DNA of 64,000 nucleotides from CAVPGP01 sp963718065 (GTDB lineage Bacteria > Actinomycetota > Thermoleophilia > Gaiellales > Gaiellaceae), in the NCBI GenBank assembly GCA_963718065.1, contig CAVQYE010000007.1, positions 1 through 64,000 on the forward strand, in the 5' to 3' direction. Each line of letters begins with the position of its first letter. The first letter of the stretch is position 1. A program made the position numbers and the translations under genes. Below the pieces are notes generated by a model. That model ran no database searches. It was not told where the DNA came from and was given only the letters and a program-made list of their open reading frames with translations. Shown here one piece after another: positions 37,779 through 46,164 of the stretch.

Positions 37779-37941
37779 GGAGGGATTGGCGGAATGTCGC
37801 TCGTCGTCGGGGTGCGATGCTCGTTCCGAGGCAAGGACGCAGGGAGCGTTCGTAGCGGAGCCCTACGGGCGCGACCGAGGACGCCGCATCGGGGCGAGCA
37901 GCGCGGCCCGGCGACACAGACGTCATTTCGCCAAGCCCTCC
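37779..37941. repeat. 163-nt hairpin element of a second family, directly after the nadK stop
   Basis: Terminal arms GGAGGGATTGGCGGAATG (37779-37796) and CATTTCGCCAAGCCCTCC (37924-37941) pair in 16 of 18 positions. Inside, GTCG-CGGG--GCG-TGCTCG arms pair (37803-37823 with 37891-37914), and a smaller hairpin CGTAG/CTACG sits at about 37851-37867. Size and placement resemble copies A and B, but the sequence differs. The core contains the direct repeat CGAGGCAAGGACGC / CCGAGGACGC. Occupies most of the recN-nadK gap. Confidence 0.6.
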
Positions 37942-38792
37942 TAGGGCCTGTGCGGCGTGAACGTCTCGCGATAGCGGCGGAAGAACGTGTTCTCGGGGAG
38001 CGACGCGAGCAGCGTCCGCTCGGCGCCGAGCCTGACCCGTACCTCCCCACCGGCTTGCAGCTCCGTGACGCCGTGCCCGTCGACCAGTACCTCCACGTCG
38101 ACGTCGAGGGTGCGATTGACGACCCGTAGGTCGAGATCCGGCGGGACGACGATCGGCCGGGCCGAGAGCGAGTGCGGGGCGACGAAGGTGACGACCATCG
38201 CCTCCAGCCCCCAGACGAGCACCGGGCCGCCGTTCGAGAGGTTGTACGCAGTCGAGCCGGAGGGCGTTGCGCAGATCAGCCCGTCGCAGTGCTGGGCGCC
38301 GAGACCCTCGCCGCCGATCCGCCACTCGAGCTCGACCATCCGCCCGAGGGTCGAGCTCGTCGCGACGACGTCGTTGACGGCTCGCCAGCTCCCGGCCGCC
38401 GACTCCACCTCGAGCGACGGCAGCTCGAGTACGCCGTAGTCGCCGGCGAAGACGCGCACCAGGCCGGCCTCGAGCTCCTCCGCCGGCATCGTCGTCAGGA
38501 ACCCGACCCGGCCGAAGTTGACGCCGATCACCGGGATGCCGCTGCCGAGGAACCGGTCGAGCGCGCGCAGCATCGTCCCGTCGCCGCCGAGGACGAGCAC
38601 GATGTCCGCGTCGGCGGGATCACGGGTCCCGTCGGTGACGCCGTGCTTCTCGCGCTCCTCGTCGGTGAGCACGAGCTCCACGCCAGCCTGCTGCGCCAGC
38701 GCCTGCACACGCTCGAACGCCGGGCCGATCGCGTCCCGCTTGCCGTGCGTGACGACCGCGGCGACGCGGACGGGCTTACCCGACTGCGTCAT
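37941..38792 (-). CDS. nadK: NAD kinase
   Basis: Phosphorylates NAD to NADP. Intact, 283 residues from the ATG at 38792 (MTQSGKPVRVAAVVTHGKRD). The catalytic GGDGT motif lies in IVLVLGGDGTMLRALDRFLGSGIPVIGVNFGRVGFL; also RAVNDVVATSS (NE/ND motif), CDGLICATPSGSTAYNLSNGGPVL and a glycine-rich beta-sandwich end. Overlaps the tlyA stop by 17 nt. The TAG stop is the first base of the second hairpin family. Confidence 0.94.
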   Translation of the reverse strand: MTQSGKPVRVAAVVTHGKRDAIGPAFERVQALAQQAGVELVLTDEEREKHGVTDGTRDPADADIVLVLGGDGTMLRALDRFLGSGIPVIGVNFGRVGFLTTMPAEELEAGLVRVFAGDYGVLELPSLEVESAAGSWRAVNDVVATSSTLGRMVELEWRIGGEGLGAQHCDGLICATPSGSTAYNLSNGGPVLVWGLEAMVVTFVAPHSLSARPIVVPPDLDLRVVNRTLDVDVEVLVDGHGVTELQAGGEVRVRLGAERTLLASLPENTFFRRYRETFTPHRP

Positions 38793-39541
38793 CGATCCAG
38801 GCGTCGAGGCTTGGCGGCCGCTCGGGGTTGCTTCGCTGGACGAGGTGGAGGACGTATTCACGGTTTCCCTTCGGGCCGGGCAGCCCCGAGTCTACGACCC
38901 CCTGCGGCTCGGCACCCCAGCCGAGAGCCGCGTCGGCGACCTCGCGGACGACCCGCCGATGGACCTCCGGATCGCGGACGACGCCTTTCGGCACCTCCGC
39001 GCGGCCCGCCTCGAACTGCGGCTTGACGAGCACGAGCGCCTGCCAGCCGGGCGCGGCGAGCGCGAGCGCGGGCGGCAGCGCCGTCCTCACCGAGATGAAC
39101 GAGACGTCACAGGTGACGAGCTGTGGAGCGAACGGGAGCTCGGTCAGCGCGCGGGCGTTCGTCCGCTCCATGACGATCACGCGCGGGTCGTTGCGCAGCT
39201 TCGCGTGCAACTGTCCGTAGCCGACGTCGAGTGCGATCACGCGCGCGGCGCCCCGCTGCAGCAGGACGTCCGTGAAGCCGCCGGTCGAGGCGCCCACGTC
39301 GAGCGCGTCGAGCCCCGCGACGTCGAGCTCGAAGACGTCCAGCGCGTGCGCGAGCTTGTGCCCGGCGCGCGAGACGTAGGGCGGCGGCGACTCGACCGCC
39401 AGCTCGGCGCCGCTCGTCCACCTGCTGGCCGGGCTTGTCGTAGCCGGGCACGAGGCCGGCCATCACGAGCGCCTGCGCCTGGGCACGGCTCTCCGCGAGG
39501 CCGCGCTCGACGAGCAGGACGTCAAGCCGCTTCCGGGGCAG
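38776..39541 (-). CDS. tlyA: TlyA-family rRNA 2'-O-methyltransferase / hemolysin-like (frameshift near 39,420; start uncertain)
   Basis: S4 RNA-binding domain (KRLDVLLVERGLAESRAQAQALVMAGLV) followed by an FtsJ-like methyltransferase: DALDVGASTGGFTDVLLQRGAARVIALDVGYGQLHAKLRNDPRV, TCDVSFISVRTALPPAL, LVLVKPQFEAGRAEV. In mycobacteria TlyA 2'-O-methylates 16S and 23S rRNA and sets capreomycin sensitivity. About 255 residues. No ATG, GTG or TTG stands in frame before the S4 domain; a CTG at 39541 is the best position, overlapping the MFS stop. A small indel near the start could also explain this. Confidence 0.82.
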
Positions 39542-40732
39542 GCTCCCCCACCTCCCCGCGGATGCCGTCGAGGAACACGAGCGTCGCGAAGCTCGCCAGC
39601 ACCGCGACGAGCACGTAGACGCCCTGGACGCCGAGCCAGGAGAGCAGCGGTCCGGCGAGCGCGAAGCCGAGCGGCGCAAGGAGCGTGTTGATCGTCAACA
39701 GCGTCTGGAGCACCTGCGCGCGCAGCGCCGGCGGGACACGGGTCTGGAGCAGCGCGATGTACGGCGCGTTGATCGCGGGAATCGCCCCTCCCGAGACGAC
39801 GAGCACGAGGGCGACGCCCCAGACCGGCAGGTCCGGGACGAGGAACCAGAGCGGCAGGGACGTGACGACTGCGCCGATCGCGGCCAGGCGCAGCGGCGGC
39901 ATCCGGACGATCAGCCGGTAGGCGAGCACGGAGCCGGCGACCGAGCCGGCGCCCCAGGCGGCGAAGAGAAACCCGGCGACGCGCGGGCTCTGGTCGTAGC
40001 GCACGTAGGCGAGCACCGGAAAGCTCGCGAACAGCAAGGAGAAGAGGAAGCCGAAGCAGAAGCTCGCGATCGACCCGCGCAGCAGCAGCCGGTCGCGGCC
40101 GACGAAGCGAAGCGCCGCGCGCCAGCCGCGCTCCGCGCCTTCCTCGATCGGAGCCGGCGCGCGCGTGACGACGAACAGCAGGACGACGACGAACGAGAAG
40201 ATGAACGAGCCGGCGTCGAGCCAGAGCACGTTCGTCGCGCCCATGATGCCGATCAGCACGCCGGCGATCGCCGGACCGATCAGCGTCGAGAGCCGCTGGA
40301 AGCCCTCGACGAGGCTGTTGGCCTGGCCGAGCAGCGCCTCGTCGTCGCCGATCACCTCGGGCAGGATCAGGCGCTGCGACGAGAAGTACGGCGTCGTGAA
40401 GACGCCCATCAGCGCGACGAGCCCGAGCAGGACGGGAAACGACGAGCGGCTCCGGCCGAGTGCAGGATCGGCACGAGGGCGAGGAGCGGCGCGCGCACGA
40501 GGTCGCAGCCGAGCATCGTCGTGCGCGCGCCCAGCCGTTGCACGACCGACCCGGCCGGGATGCCGAGCACGGCGATCGGGATCGTCTCCGCCGCGTAGAC
40601 GAGACCCATGCGAGTCGCCGAGCCGGTCTCGACGAGCACGAACCACGGCAGCGCGAGCCACGTCATCTGCGTGCCGAGTCCCGAGACGACCTCCGCCGCG
40701 AGCAGCGCGAGGATCGAGCGGTTGCGGATCAC
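39522..40732 (-). CDS. MFS transporter, MFS_3/enterobactin-exporter-like (frameshift near 40,450)
   Basis: Twelve-helix major facilitator protein. GTG at 40732 opens VIRNRSILALLAAEVVSGLGTQMTWLALPWFVLVETGSA; then ETIPIAVLGIPAGSVVQRLGARTTMLGCDLVRA, the cytoplasmic loop motif, and FFSSQRLILPEVIGDDEALLGQANSLVEGFQRLSTLIGP, typical of the MFS_3 family. About 403 residues. The start overlaps the prenyl synthase stop (GTGA). Substrate unknown; it sits between isoprenoid synthesis and tlyA, with no obvious functional link. Confidence 0.85.
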
Positions 40733-41493
40733 GCAGTGCGGGCGGCGAGACCGTCGACGATCTCGGCGAGGACCGAGGTGTCGGCCGGGACGTCTGCCAG
40801 GAGCGCACGCGCGCGGGCGGCGGCCTCCTCGGCGAGCCCGCGGGCGGCTTCCTCGCCGTGCGTCAGGACGTAGCCGTCTCCGTCGAGGAGGTCGTCGACG
40901 ATCTGGAAGAGCGGCCCCAGCTCCCCCGCGAATGCGCGCCACGCGGGGTGCTCGCGTTCCGGTACATCGGCCGCCCAGAGCGCGCAGCAGACCGAAGCGG
41001 TGAACAGAGCGCCGGTCTTGAGGCGGTTCAGCCCGTCGCGGTCCTCGTCGCCGTCGATATCGCGGAACTGGCCGCCGATCATCCCCAGCGTCGCCGACGC
41101 GAGCTCACGCGCGACCGCGGCGCTCGGATACGAGAGCGCGAGCCGGAACGCCTCGGCGAGGAGCCCGTCTCCGGCCAGGATCGCCACGCCGATGCCGTGT
41201 GCCGCCCAGGTCGAAGGACGACCCCTGCGCTCGGCGTCGTCGTCGAGGCCGGGCAGGTCGTCGTGGACGAGCGAGAACGCATGCACGAGCTCCAGCGAGG
41301 CGGCTGCGGGCAGAAGCGACTCCGCCTCGGCGCCGACGGCCTCGCCGACCGCCAGGCAGATCGTGCCGCGGATGCGCTTGCCGCCGGCGAGCGCGTAGCG
41401 CATCGAGACTCCCAGCTCCCCCAGCTCAGGGGTGAGCGCCAGCTCCTCGAGATAGCGCTCGAGGAGGGCACGCAGCTCCTCAGGTGCCCGCAT
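40729..41493 (-). CDS. ispA: Short-chain polyprenyl diphosphate synthase (farnesyl/geranylgeranyl type)
   Basis: 254 residues, intact, elongating allylic diphosphates with IPP. RYALAGGKRIRGTICLAVGEA (the GGKRIRP-type motif), first Asp-rich motif SLVHDDLPGLDDDAERRGRPS, then LKTGALFTASVCC and a second Asp-rich motif LFQIVDDLLDGDG. The spacing in the first motif (DDxxxxD) fits FPP/GGPP synthases. Slightly short. ATG at 41493 overlaps the xseB-like stop by 14 nt, the ispA position of Firmicutes. Confidence 0.9.
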   Translation of the reverse strand: MRAPEELRALLERYLEELALTPELGELGVSMRYALAGGKRIRGTICLAVGEAVGAEAESLLPAAASLELVHAFSLVHDDLPGLDDDAERRGRPSTWAAHGIGVAILAGDGLLAEAFRLALSYPSAAVARELASATLGMIGGQFRDIDGDEDRDGLNRLKTGALFTASVCCALWAADVPEREHPAWRAFAGELGPLFQIVDDLLDGDGYVLTHGEEAARGLAEEAAARARALLADVPADTSVLAEIVDGLAARTA

Positions 41494-41668
41494 CGGCCTC
41501 GCGCTTCGCCGCCGAGATCTCCGCTTCGACCTGCTTTGCGATCTCCGCCAGCTCCGAGAGGATCTCGATCGCCTGCTCGGGATCCTCGGTCGCCTCGAGA
41601 CGTGCGCGGGCGCCCTCGAGCTTGGCCAGCAGCCCCTCCGCGCGCTCCAGGCGCTCATCCGCGGTCAT
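41480..41668 (-). CDS. Small coiled-coil protein in the xseB position
   Basis: 62 residues, highly charged and helical: ERLERAEGLLAKLEGARARLEATEDPEQAIEILSELAEIAKQVEAEI. Size, helical pattern and the (L)E-x-Ala-(I)-L-x-E-L periodicity recall the exodeoxyribonuclease VII small subunit, and the gene lies between nusB and ispA where xseB usually sits, but xseA is absent from the window and the usual XseB motifs are weak. Start overlaps the nusB stop (ATGA). Confidence 0.55.
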   Translation of the reverse strand: MTADERLERAEGLLAKLEGARARLEATEDPEQAIEILSELAEIAKQVEAEISAAKREADAGT

Positions 41669-42057
41669 TCGTCCTCCTCTCGTGCGATCCGGCCCAGGAT
41701 GCCGTTCACGAGCCTAGCCGCGTCGTCGGAGGCGTAGCGCTTCGCCAGCTCGACCGCCTCGTTGATCGCGACTTCCATCGGCACGGACTCCGTGTCGAGC
41801 TCGTAGATGGCGATGCGCAGGATGCTTCGCTCGACCGCGCCGAGCCGGCTCGCGGCCCAGCCCTCGGAGGCCTCGTCGATCTGCCGATCGAGCTCCTCGG
41901 CGCGATCCGCCACGGCCTCCGCCAGCTCTCGCGCCCAGTCGTCGGCCTCGCCTTCGTAGAGCGAGGCGAGCGGCTGGCCCGTGAGGTCCCACTGGTAGAG
42001 CAGAAAGAGCGCCGTGCGGCGGCCGGCCTTGCGCGACTGCTGGCGCTGCCTCGGCAC
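41665..42057 (-). CDS. nusB: Transcription antitermination factor NusB
   Basis: All-helical RNA-binding factor that joins NusE/S10 on boxA of rRNA transcripts. 130 residues from a GTG at 42057: RQQSRKAGRRTALFLLYQWDLTGQPL is the N-terminal arginine-rich RNA-binding start, followed by VERSILRIAIYELDTESVPMEVAINEAVELAKRYASDDAARLVNGILGRI, the family core. The start codon overlaps the TAG of the Asp23 gene by one base. Confidence 0.93.
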   Translation of the reverse strand: MPRQRQQSRKAGRRTALFLLYQWDLTGQPLASLYEGEADDWARELAEAVADRAEELDRQIDEASEGWAASRLGAVERSILRIAIYELDTESVPMEVAINEAVELAKRYASDDAARLVNGILGRIAREEDE

Positions 42058-42356
42058 TAGGCTTGCCTCGATACCTGGGAGAGCTCCTCGATGGCGACGT
42101 CGACGGCCGCGGTCTCGATGCCGCACATCGCGGCGAGCGTGTCGCGCACCTGCCGTTGCACCTCGCGGGCGAGCTCCGGCAGCACCGTCCCGTAGCGCGC
42201 GTTCAGGAGCAGCGTCACGCGGCGGCCGTCGATCGTCAGCCCGCGCCGGCGCAGCGTCGCGCCGTCGACCGACTCCGCGGCGCGGCGGACGATGTGCTCC
42301 AGCACGCTCGCCGGGATCGTGACCGTGCCGTGCGGGGTCGTCTCGACGTGGCTCAT
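42057..42356 (-). CDS. Asp23/Gls24 family envelope stress protein
   Basis: 99 residues: GTVTIPASVLEHIVRRAAESVDGATLRRRGLTIDGRRVTLLLNARYGTVLPELAREVQRQVRDTLAAMCGIETAAVDVAIEEL, which is the family pattern. It equals YqhY of Bacillus, always found between accC and nusB and linked there to control of acetyl-CoA carboxylase. The conserved accC-asp23-nusB order here supports the same link. ATG overlaps the accC stop. Confidence 0.88.
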   Translation of the reverse strand: MSHVETTPHGTVTIPASVLEHIVRRAAESVDGATLRRRGLTIDGRRVTLLLNARYGTVLPELAREVQRQVRDTLAAMCGIETAAVDVAIEELSQVSRQA

Positions 42357-43693
42357 GCGGCGACCATCTGCTCGACGAGCGTACTGGTCGAGTAGTCGCC
42401 GCTTCGGAACGGGTCGCTCCGCAGCACCATGGTGGCGAGCTCCCGCGTCGTCGGCACGCCCTCCAGCTCGAGCTCGCCGAGGGCGCCCAGGCCGCGTGCG
42501 ATCGCCGCCGGCCGGTCCTCCGCCCAGACGACGAGCTTGGCGATCAGCGAGTCGTAGAACGGCGGCACCGTCGCGCCTTCGACGATGCCGGTGTCGAGTC
42601 GCACGCCCGGGCCAAGCGGCGCCCGGAACCGGGTGATCGTGCCGGGCGACGGCATGAAGTCCCGCTCGGGGTCCTCCGCGTTGATGCGCATCTCGATCGC
42701 GTGCCCGCGCCGCGGAGCACGGCCCTGCAGGCGAAGCACCTCGCCGGCGGCGACGCGCAGCTGCTCCCGCACGAGATCGACGCCGGTGCAGAGCTCCGTC
42801 ACCGGGTGCTCGACCTGCAGCCGGGCGTTCAACTCGATGAAGTAGAACCGCCCGTCCGGGCCGAGCAGGAACTCGAAGGTGCCGGCGTTCAGATAGCCGA
42901 CCGCCTTGCACGCGCGCTCGGCCGCCGCCTCCATCTCCTCCCTGGTCTCCGGGGTCAGCGCTGCGGACGGCGACTCCTCGATCAGCTTCTGGTGGCGGCG
43001 CTGGATCGAGCACTCCCGCTCGCCCAGCGTCAGCACGTTGCCATGCGCGTCGCAGATCACCTGGATCTCGACGTGACGGGCCGGCTCGAGCGCCTTCTCG
43101 AGGTAGATCGTGCCGTCGCCGAACGCCGCGTCGGCCTCGGCCGTCGCCGTGCCGTAGGCGGCTTCGAGGTCCTTCGGCGAGTGAACGAGGCGCATCCCCT
43201 TGCCGCCGCCGCCGGCCGCCGCCTTCAGCAGCACCGGATAGCCGATCTCGGCCGCGGCCGCGTTCAGCTGCGCGAGGGACGTCGTCTCCTCGGTTCCCGG
43301 CACCGTCGGCACCCCCGCGGCGTCCATCAGCCGCTTCGCGGAGATCTTGTCGCCCATCTGCTCCATGACGACGGCGCCGGGCCCGACGAACGTCAGCTCG
43401 TTGTCGGCGCAGGCGGCGGCGAAGTCGGGGTTCTCGGCGAGGAAGCCGTAGCCAGGATGCACCGCCTCGCAGCCGGTCGTCACGGCGGCCGCGATCACGC
43501 TCGGGATCCGGAGATAGCTCTCGCTCGCCGGCGGCGGGCCGATCCGCACCGCCTGGTCGGCGAGCTTCACGTGCAGCGCGTCGGCGTCCGCCGTCGAGTA
43601 GACCGCCACCGCCTCCATGCCGGCCTCGTGCACCGCTCGGATGACGCGGACGGCGATCTCGCCGCGGTTTGCCACGAGAACCCGGGAGAACAT
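42353..43693 (-). CDS. accC: Acetyl-CoA carboxylase biotin carboxylase subunit
   Basis: ATP-dependent carboxylation of biotin. Intact, 446 residues. N-terminal FSRVLVANRGEIAVRVIRA; ATP-grasp with PVLLKAAAGGGGKGMRLV; RDCSIQRRHQK-type loop (ECSIQRRHQKLIEESPS); active site FIELNARLQVEHPVTELCTGVDLVREQLR (here ELNARLQVEH rather than EMNxRIQVEH); C-terminal GHAIEMRINAEDPE. Lies 25 nt after an unusual biotin-carrier gene. AGGAGGGATTGGC in that gap follows the upstream stop and is too far from the ATG to be a normal ribosome-binding site. Confidence 0.95.
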   Translation of the reverse strand: MFSRVLVANRGEIAVRVIRAVHEAGMEAVAVYSTADADALHVKLADQAVRIGPPPASESYLRIPSVIAAAVTTGCEAVHPGYGFLAENPDFAAACADNELTFVGPGAVVMEQMGDKISAKRLMDAAGVPTVPGTEETTSLAQLNAAAAEIGYPVLLKAAAGGGGKGMRLVHSPKDLEAAYGTATAEADAAFGDGTIYLEKALEPARHVEIQVICDAHGNVLTLGERECSIQRRHQKLIEESPSAALTPETREEMEAAAERACKAVGYLNAGTFEFLLGPDGRFYFIELNARLQVEHPVTELCTGVDLVREQLRVAAGEVLRLQGRAPRRGHAIEMRINAEDPERDFMPSPGTITRFRAPLGPGVRLDTGIVEGATVPPFYDSLIAKLVVWAEDRPAAIARGLGALGELELEGVPTTRELATMVLRSDPFRSGDYSTSTLVEQMVAA

Positions 43694-43718
43694 CAGCGAC
43701 GCACCTAGCCAATCCCTC

Positions 43719-45527
43719 CTAGAGGGCGTCGAGCGGGCGGCCGTTGACGGGATCGAGCTCGAACAGGAGCTGGCCGTACTCGACGGCTTGGCCGTTCTGG
43801 ACATGGATCGTCCGCACGATGCCCTCGACGTCGGTCTTGATCTCGTTCAGCAGCTTCATCGCCTCGAGGATGCAGAGCGTCTGCCCCGCCGCGACGCCGT
43901 CGCCCTCCTCGACGAACGGCGGCGCACCCGGCGACGGCGCCCGGTAGAACGTGCCGACCATCGGCGACTCGACGCGGACCAGGCCGTCGAGCGGCGGCGC
44001 AACGGGCTCGGGAGCCGGCTCTGGCTCGGCGAGGGACTCAGGCCCCGGCCCCGGGGCGGGCGTCGGCAGTCCCGGCTCCTGCGTGCGGCGAACGGTGACG
44101 CGCGTGCCGGACTCCTCGATCGTGATCTCGCCGACGCCGGTCTCCTGGACGATCCGCACGACGTCGCGGATGCGCTCCGCCCGGGCCTGGTCGACCTGGC
44201 CGCCGACGAAGTCGTCCTCGCCCGCGGCGCGGTTGCGGATCGTGCGCAGCAGCGGCTCGGCTTCCTCGCCGAAGAGCGCGAGCAGGAGCAGCTCCTCCTC
44301 GCTCGCCGCCAGGCCTTCCGCCTCGTCGCGGAGCGACTCGAGGTCGATCGGCTCCTCCTCCGGCCCGGCGCCGCCGGTGAGCTCGACGGCGCGCTCGACA
44401 GCCGGGTCGATCGGCCCGGGCGTCTTGCCGAACCGGCCCATGACGAGATCGCGCACCTCGTCGACGATCGTCCCGTAGCGCGACGCCCCGAGCACGTGCA
44501 GGAGCGCCTGCGAGGCGAGCACCTGGCCGATCGGCGCCGCGAGCGGTGGCCAGCCGACCTCCTCGCGGATCCGCTTCAGCTCGTCGAGCACCTCTTCGAG
44601 CCGGTCGGCGGCAGCGTTCGCCCGCAGGTGCGCCTCGAGCGCGCCGACGAGGCCGACCGGGATCCCGTACTGCGCCGCGCGGACGGCGATGCGCGGCGCG
44701 ACCGGGGTGACCACGTCGTCGCCGATGTGCTCGTCGACGAGGTCGGACGCCTCCCAGAGGCGGTCGACGTCGACTCCGGTGTCGCGCCCGAGGCCCGCGA
44801 GGGCGACCGCGAGCGTCTCGCCGGGGACGCGGTGGACGGTCAGCGCGACCGGGTAGACGGCGGTGGCGATCAGATCGGCGCCGGCGCGGACAGCTTCGAG
44901 CGCCGCGGCGGTCGCGAAGCCGGCGGAGCCCTGGCAGTAGAGGCCGACGGGGAGGTTGCTCGCCTCGGCGAGGTTCTCGACGAGCTCCGCCGCGCGGTGC
45001 GGCGGCATCACGCCAGAGGCGTCGTGGAGGACGATGCGCGCTGCGCCGAGCTCGGGCACCTGCTTGGCGGCCTCGACGAGCGAGCCGACACGTCCCGAGC
45101 CGTAGAGGAGGCTCGCGTCGAACTCGCGGCCCGCCTCGGTGATCGCCTCGGCGGCCTCGCGGAGGTTCGAGACGTCGTTCAGCGGGTCGTGGAGCCGGAA
45201 GACCTCGATGCCGCTTTCGGCAGCGGACGCGACGAAGCGGCGCGCGAAGTCGCCGCCGACGGGGCGTGAGCCGACGAGGAAGCGTCCCCGCAGCGCCAGC
45301 GCGAGCGGCGTCTTCGTCCGCTCGTTCAGCGCCCGGATGCGCTCCCAGGGGCTCTCGACGCCACGCCTGACGGCGTTGTCGAAGACGCCGCCGCCCGAGA
45401 CCTCGAGGTACGCAAAGCCGGCGCCGTCGAGGATCTCGGCGAGGCGCAGCAGCTGCGCGGTGGGGAGCCGGCCGGCGAGAGGCTCCTGCGAGAGGAGCCG
45501 GATCGAGGTGTCGACGAGTTGGGGCAT
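43719..45527 (-). CDS. Biotin carboxyl carrier domain fused to a degenerate carboxyltransferase-like domain (accB position)
   Basis: 602 residues, intact. Residues 1-460 follow the OadA/PycB carboxyltransferase barrel: DTSIRLLSQEPL, FAYLEVSGGGVFDNAVRRGVESPWERIRAL, LRGRFLVG, GIEVFRLHDPLNDVSNL. However the carbamylated lysine (KDMAG) reads LHDASG, the metal HxH reads GLYCQGSAG, and DAHQ after the first Asp is LLSQ, so this half should be catalytically dead. After a Pro/Glu linker, residues 525-602 are a normal carrier with PMVGTFYRAPSPGAPPFVEEGD and the biotinylation site CILEAMKLLNEI. In the efp-accB-accC order it stands in for AccB. Confidence 0.85.
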   Translation of the reverse strand: MPQLVDTSIRLLSQEPLAGRLPTAQLLRLAEILDGAGFAYLEVSGGGVFDNAVRRGVESPWERIRALNERTKTPLALALRGRFLVGSRPVGGDFARRFVASAAESGIEVFRLHDPLNDVSNLREAAEAITEAGREFDASLLYGSGRVGSLVEAAKQVPELGAARIVLHDASGVMPPHRAAELVENLAEASNLPVGLYCQGSAGFATAAALEAVRAGADLIATAVYPVALTVHRVPGETLAVALAGLGRDTGVDVDRLWEASDLVDEHIGDDVVTPVAPRIAVRAAQYGIPVGLVGALEAHLRANAAADRLEEVLDELKRIREEVGWPPLAAPIGQVLASQALLHVLGASRYGTIVDEVRDLVMGRFGKTPGPIDPAVERAVELTGGAGPEEEPIDLESLRDEAEGLAASEEELLLLALFGEEAEPLLRTIRNRAAGEDDFVGGQVDQARAERIRDVVRIVQETGVGEITIEESGTRVTVRRTQEPGLPTPAPGPGPESLAEPEPAPEPVAPPLDGLVRVESPMVGTFYRAPSPGAPPFVEEGDGVAAGQTLCILEAMKLLNEIKTDVEGIVRTIHVQNGQAVEYGQLLFELDPVNGRPLDAL

Positions 45528-45585
45528 TGCGGTGTGGGACCTTAGCGCGGCGTCCCGGGTTGCAACCGGGCCGAGGCGAAGGCCG

Positions 45586-46152
45586 TCAGGCCCGCTGGAT
45601 GTAGCGGCCGTCGCGCGGGTCGACCTTGACGCTGTCGCCCACGTTGACGAAGAGCGGCACCTGGATCACGGCGCCCGTCTCGAGCGTCGCCGGCTTCATC
45701 ACGTTCGAGACGGTGTCGCCTTTCACACCCGGCTCAGTCTCCGTCACTGCGAGCACGACCGACGACGGCAGCTCCACCCCGGTCGGCTCGCCGCCGACGA
45801 ACAGGATCTGCACCGAGCTCGACGGCTGCATGAACGGCAGCGCGTCCTCGACGGTCGCGTGCGGCAGCGACAGCTGCTCGTAGTTCGACTCGTCCATGAA
45901 GACGACCTCGTCGCCCGCGTCGTAGAGGAACTGCATGTTCTTCTGCTCGGTGCGGACGCGCTCGAACTTCTCGCCGGCACGGAAGGTCTTGTCGACGACC
46001 GAGCCGCTGTCGATCCCCTTCAGCTTCGTCCGCACGAAGGCGCCGCCCTTGCCCGGCTTCACGTGCTGGAACTCGATGATCCGCCAGACGCTGCCCTCGA
46101 CGGCGATGTGCATGCCGTTCTTGAACTGATTCGTGGTCACCTGCTCGGCCAT
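45586..46152 (-). CDS. efp: Elongation factor P
   Basis: Relieves ribosome stalling at polyproline. Intact, 188 residues: VTTNQFKNGMHIAVEGSVWRIIEFQHVKPGKGGAFVRTKLKG; the KPGKGGA loop carries the lysine that enters the peptidyl-transferase region. Then the two OB domains (YEQLSLPHATVEDALPFMQ; VGDSVKVDPRDGRYIQRA). The first of the efp-accB-accC-asp23-nusB set. No epm/earP/ymfI modifier genes are in the window. Confidence 0.96.
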   Translation of the reverse strand: MAEQVTTNQFKNGMHIAVEGSVWRIIEFQHVKPGKGGAFVRTKLKGIDSGSVVDKTFRAGEKFERVRTEQKNMQFLYDAGDEVVFMDESNYEQLSLPHATVEDALPFMQPSSSVQILFVGGEPTGVELPSSVVLAVTETEPGVKGDTVSNVMKPATLETGAVIQVPLFVNVGDSVKVDPRDGRYIQRA

Positions 46153-46164
46153 CGCGCGGCGAGT

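Noticed and set aside
37660..38325. Minus-strand frame running through the recN-nadK gap hairpin
   Set aside because: It covers the hairpin element and overlaps nadK and recN out of frame; no protein features.
43617..45269. Plus-strand open frame of 550 codons
   Set aside because: Antisense to the biotin-carrier gene, which is intact and has clear motifs.
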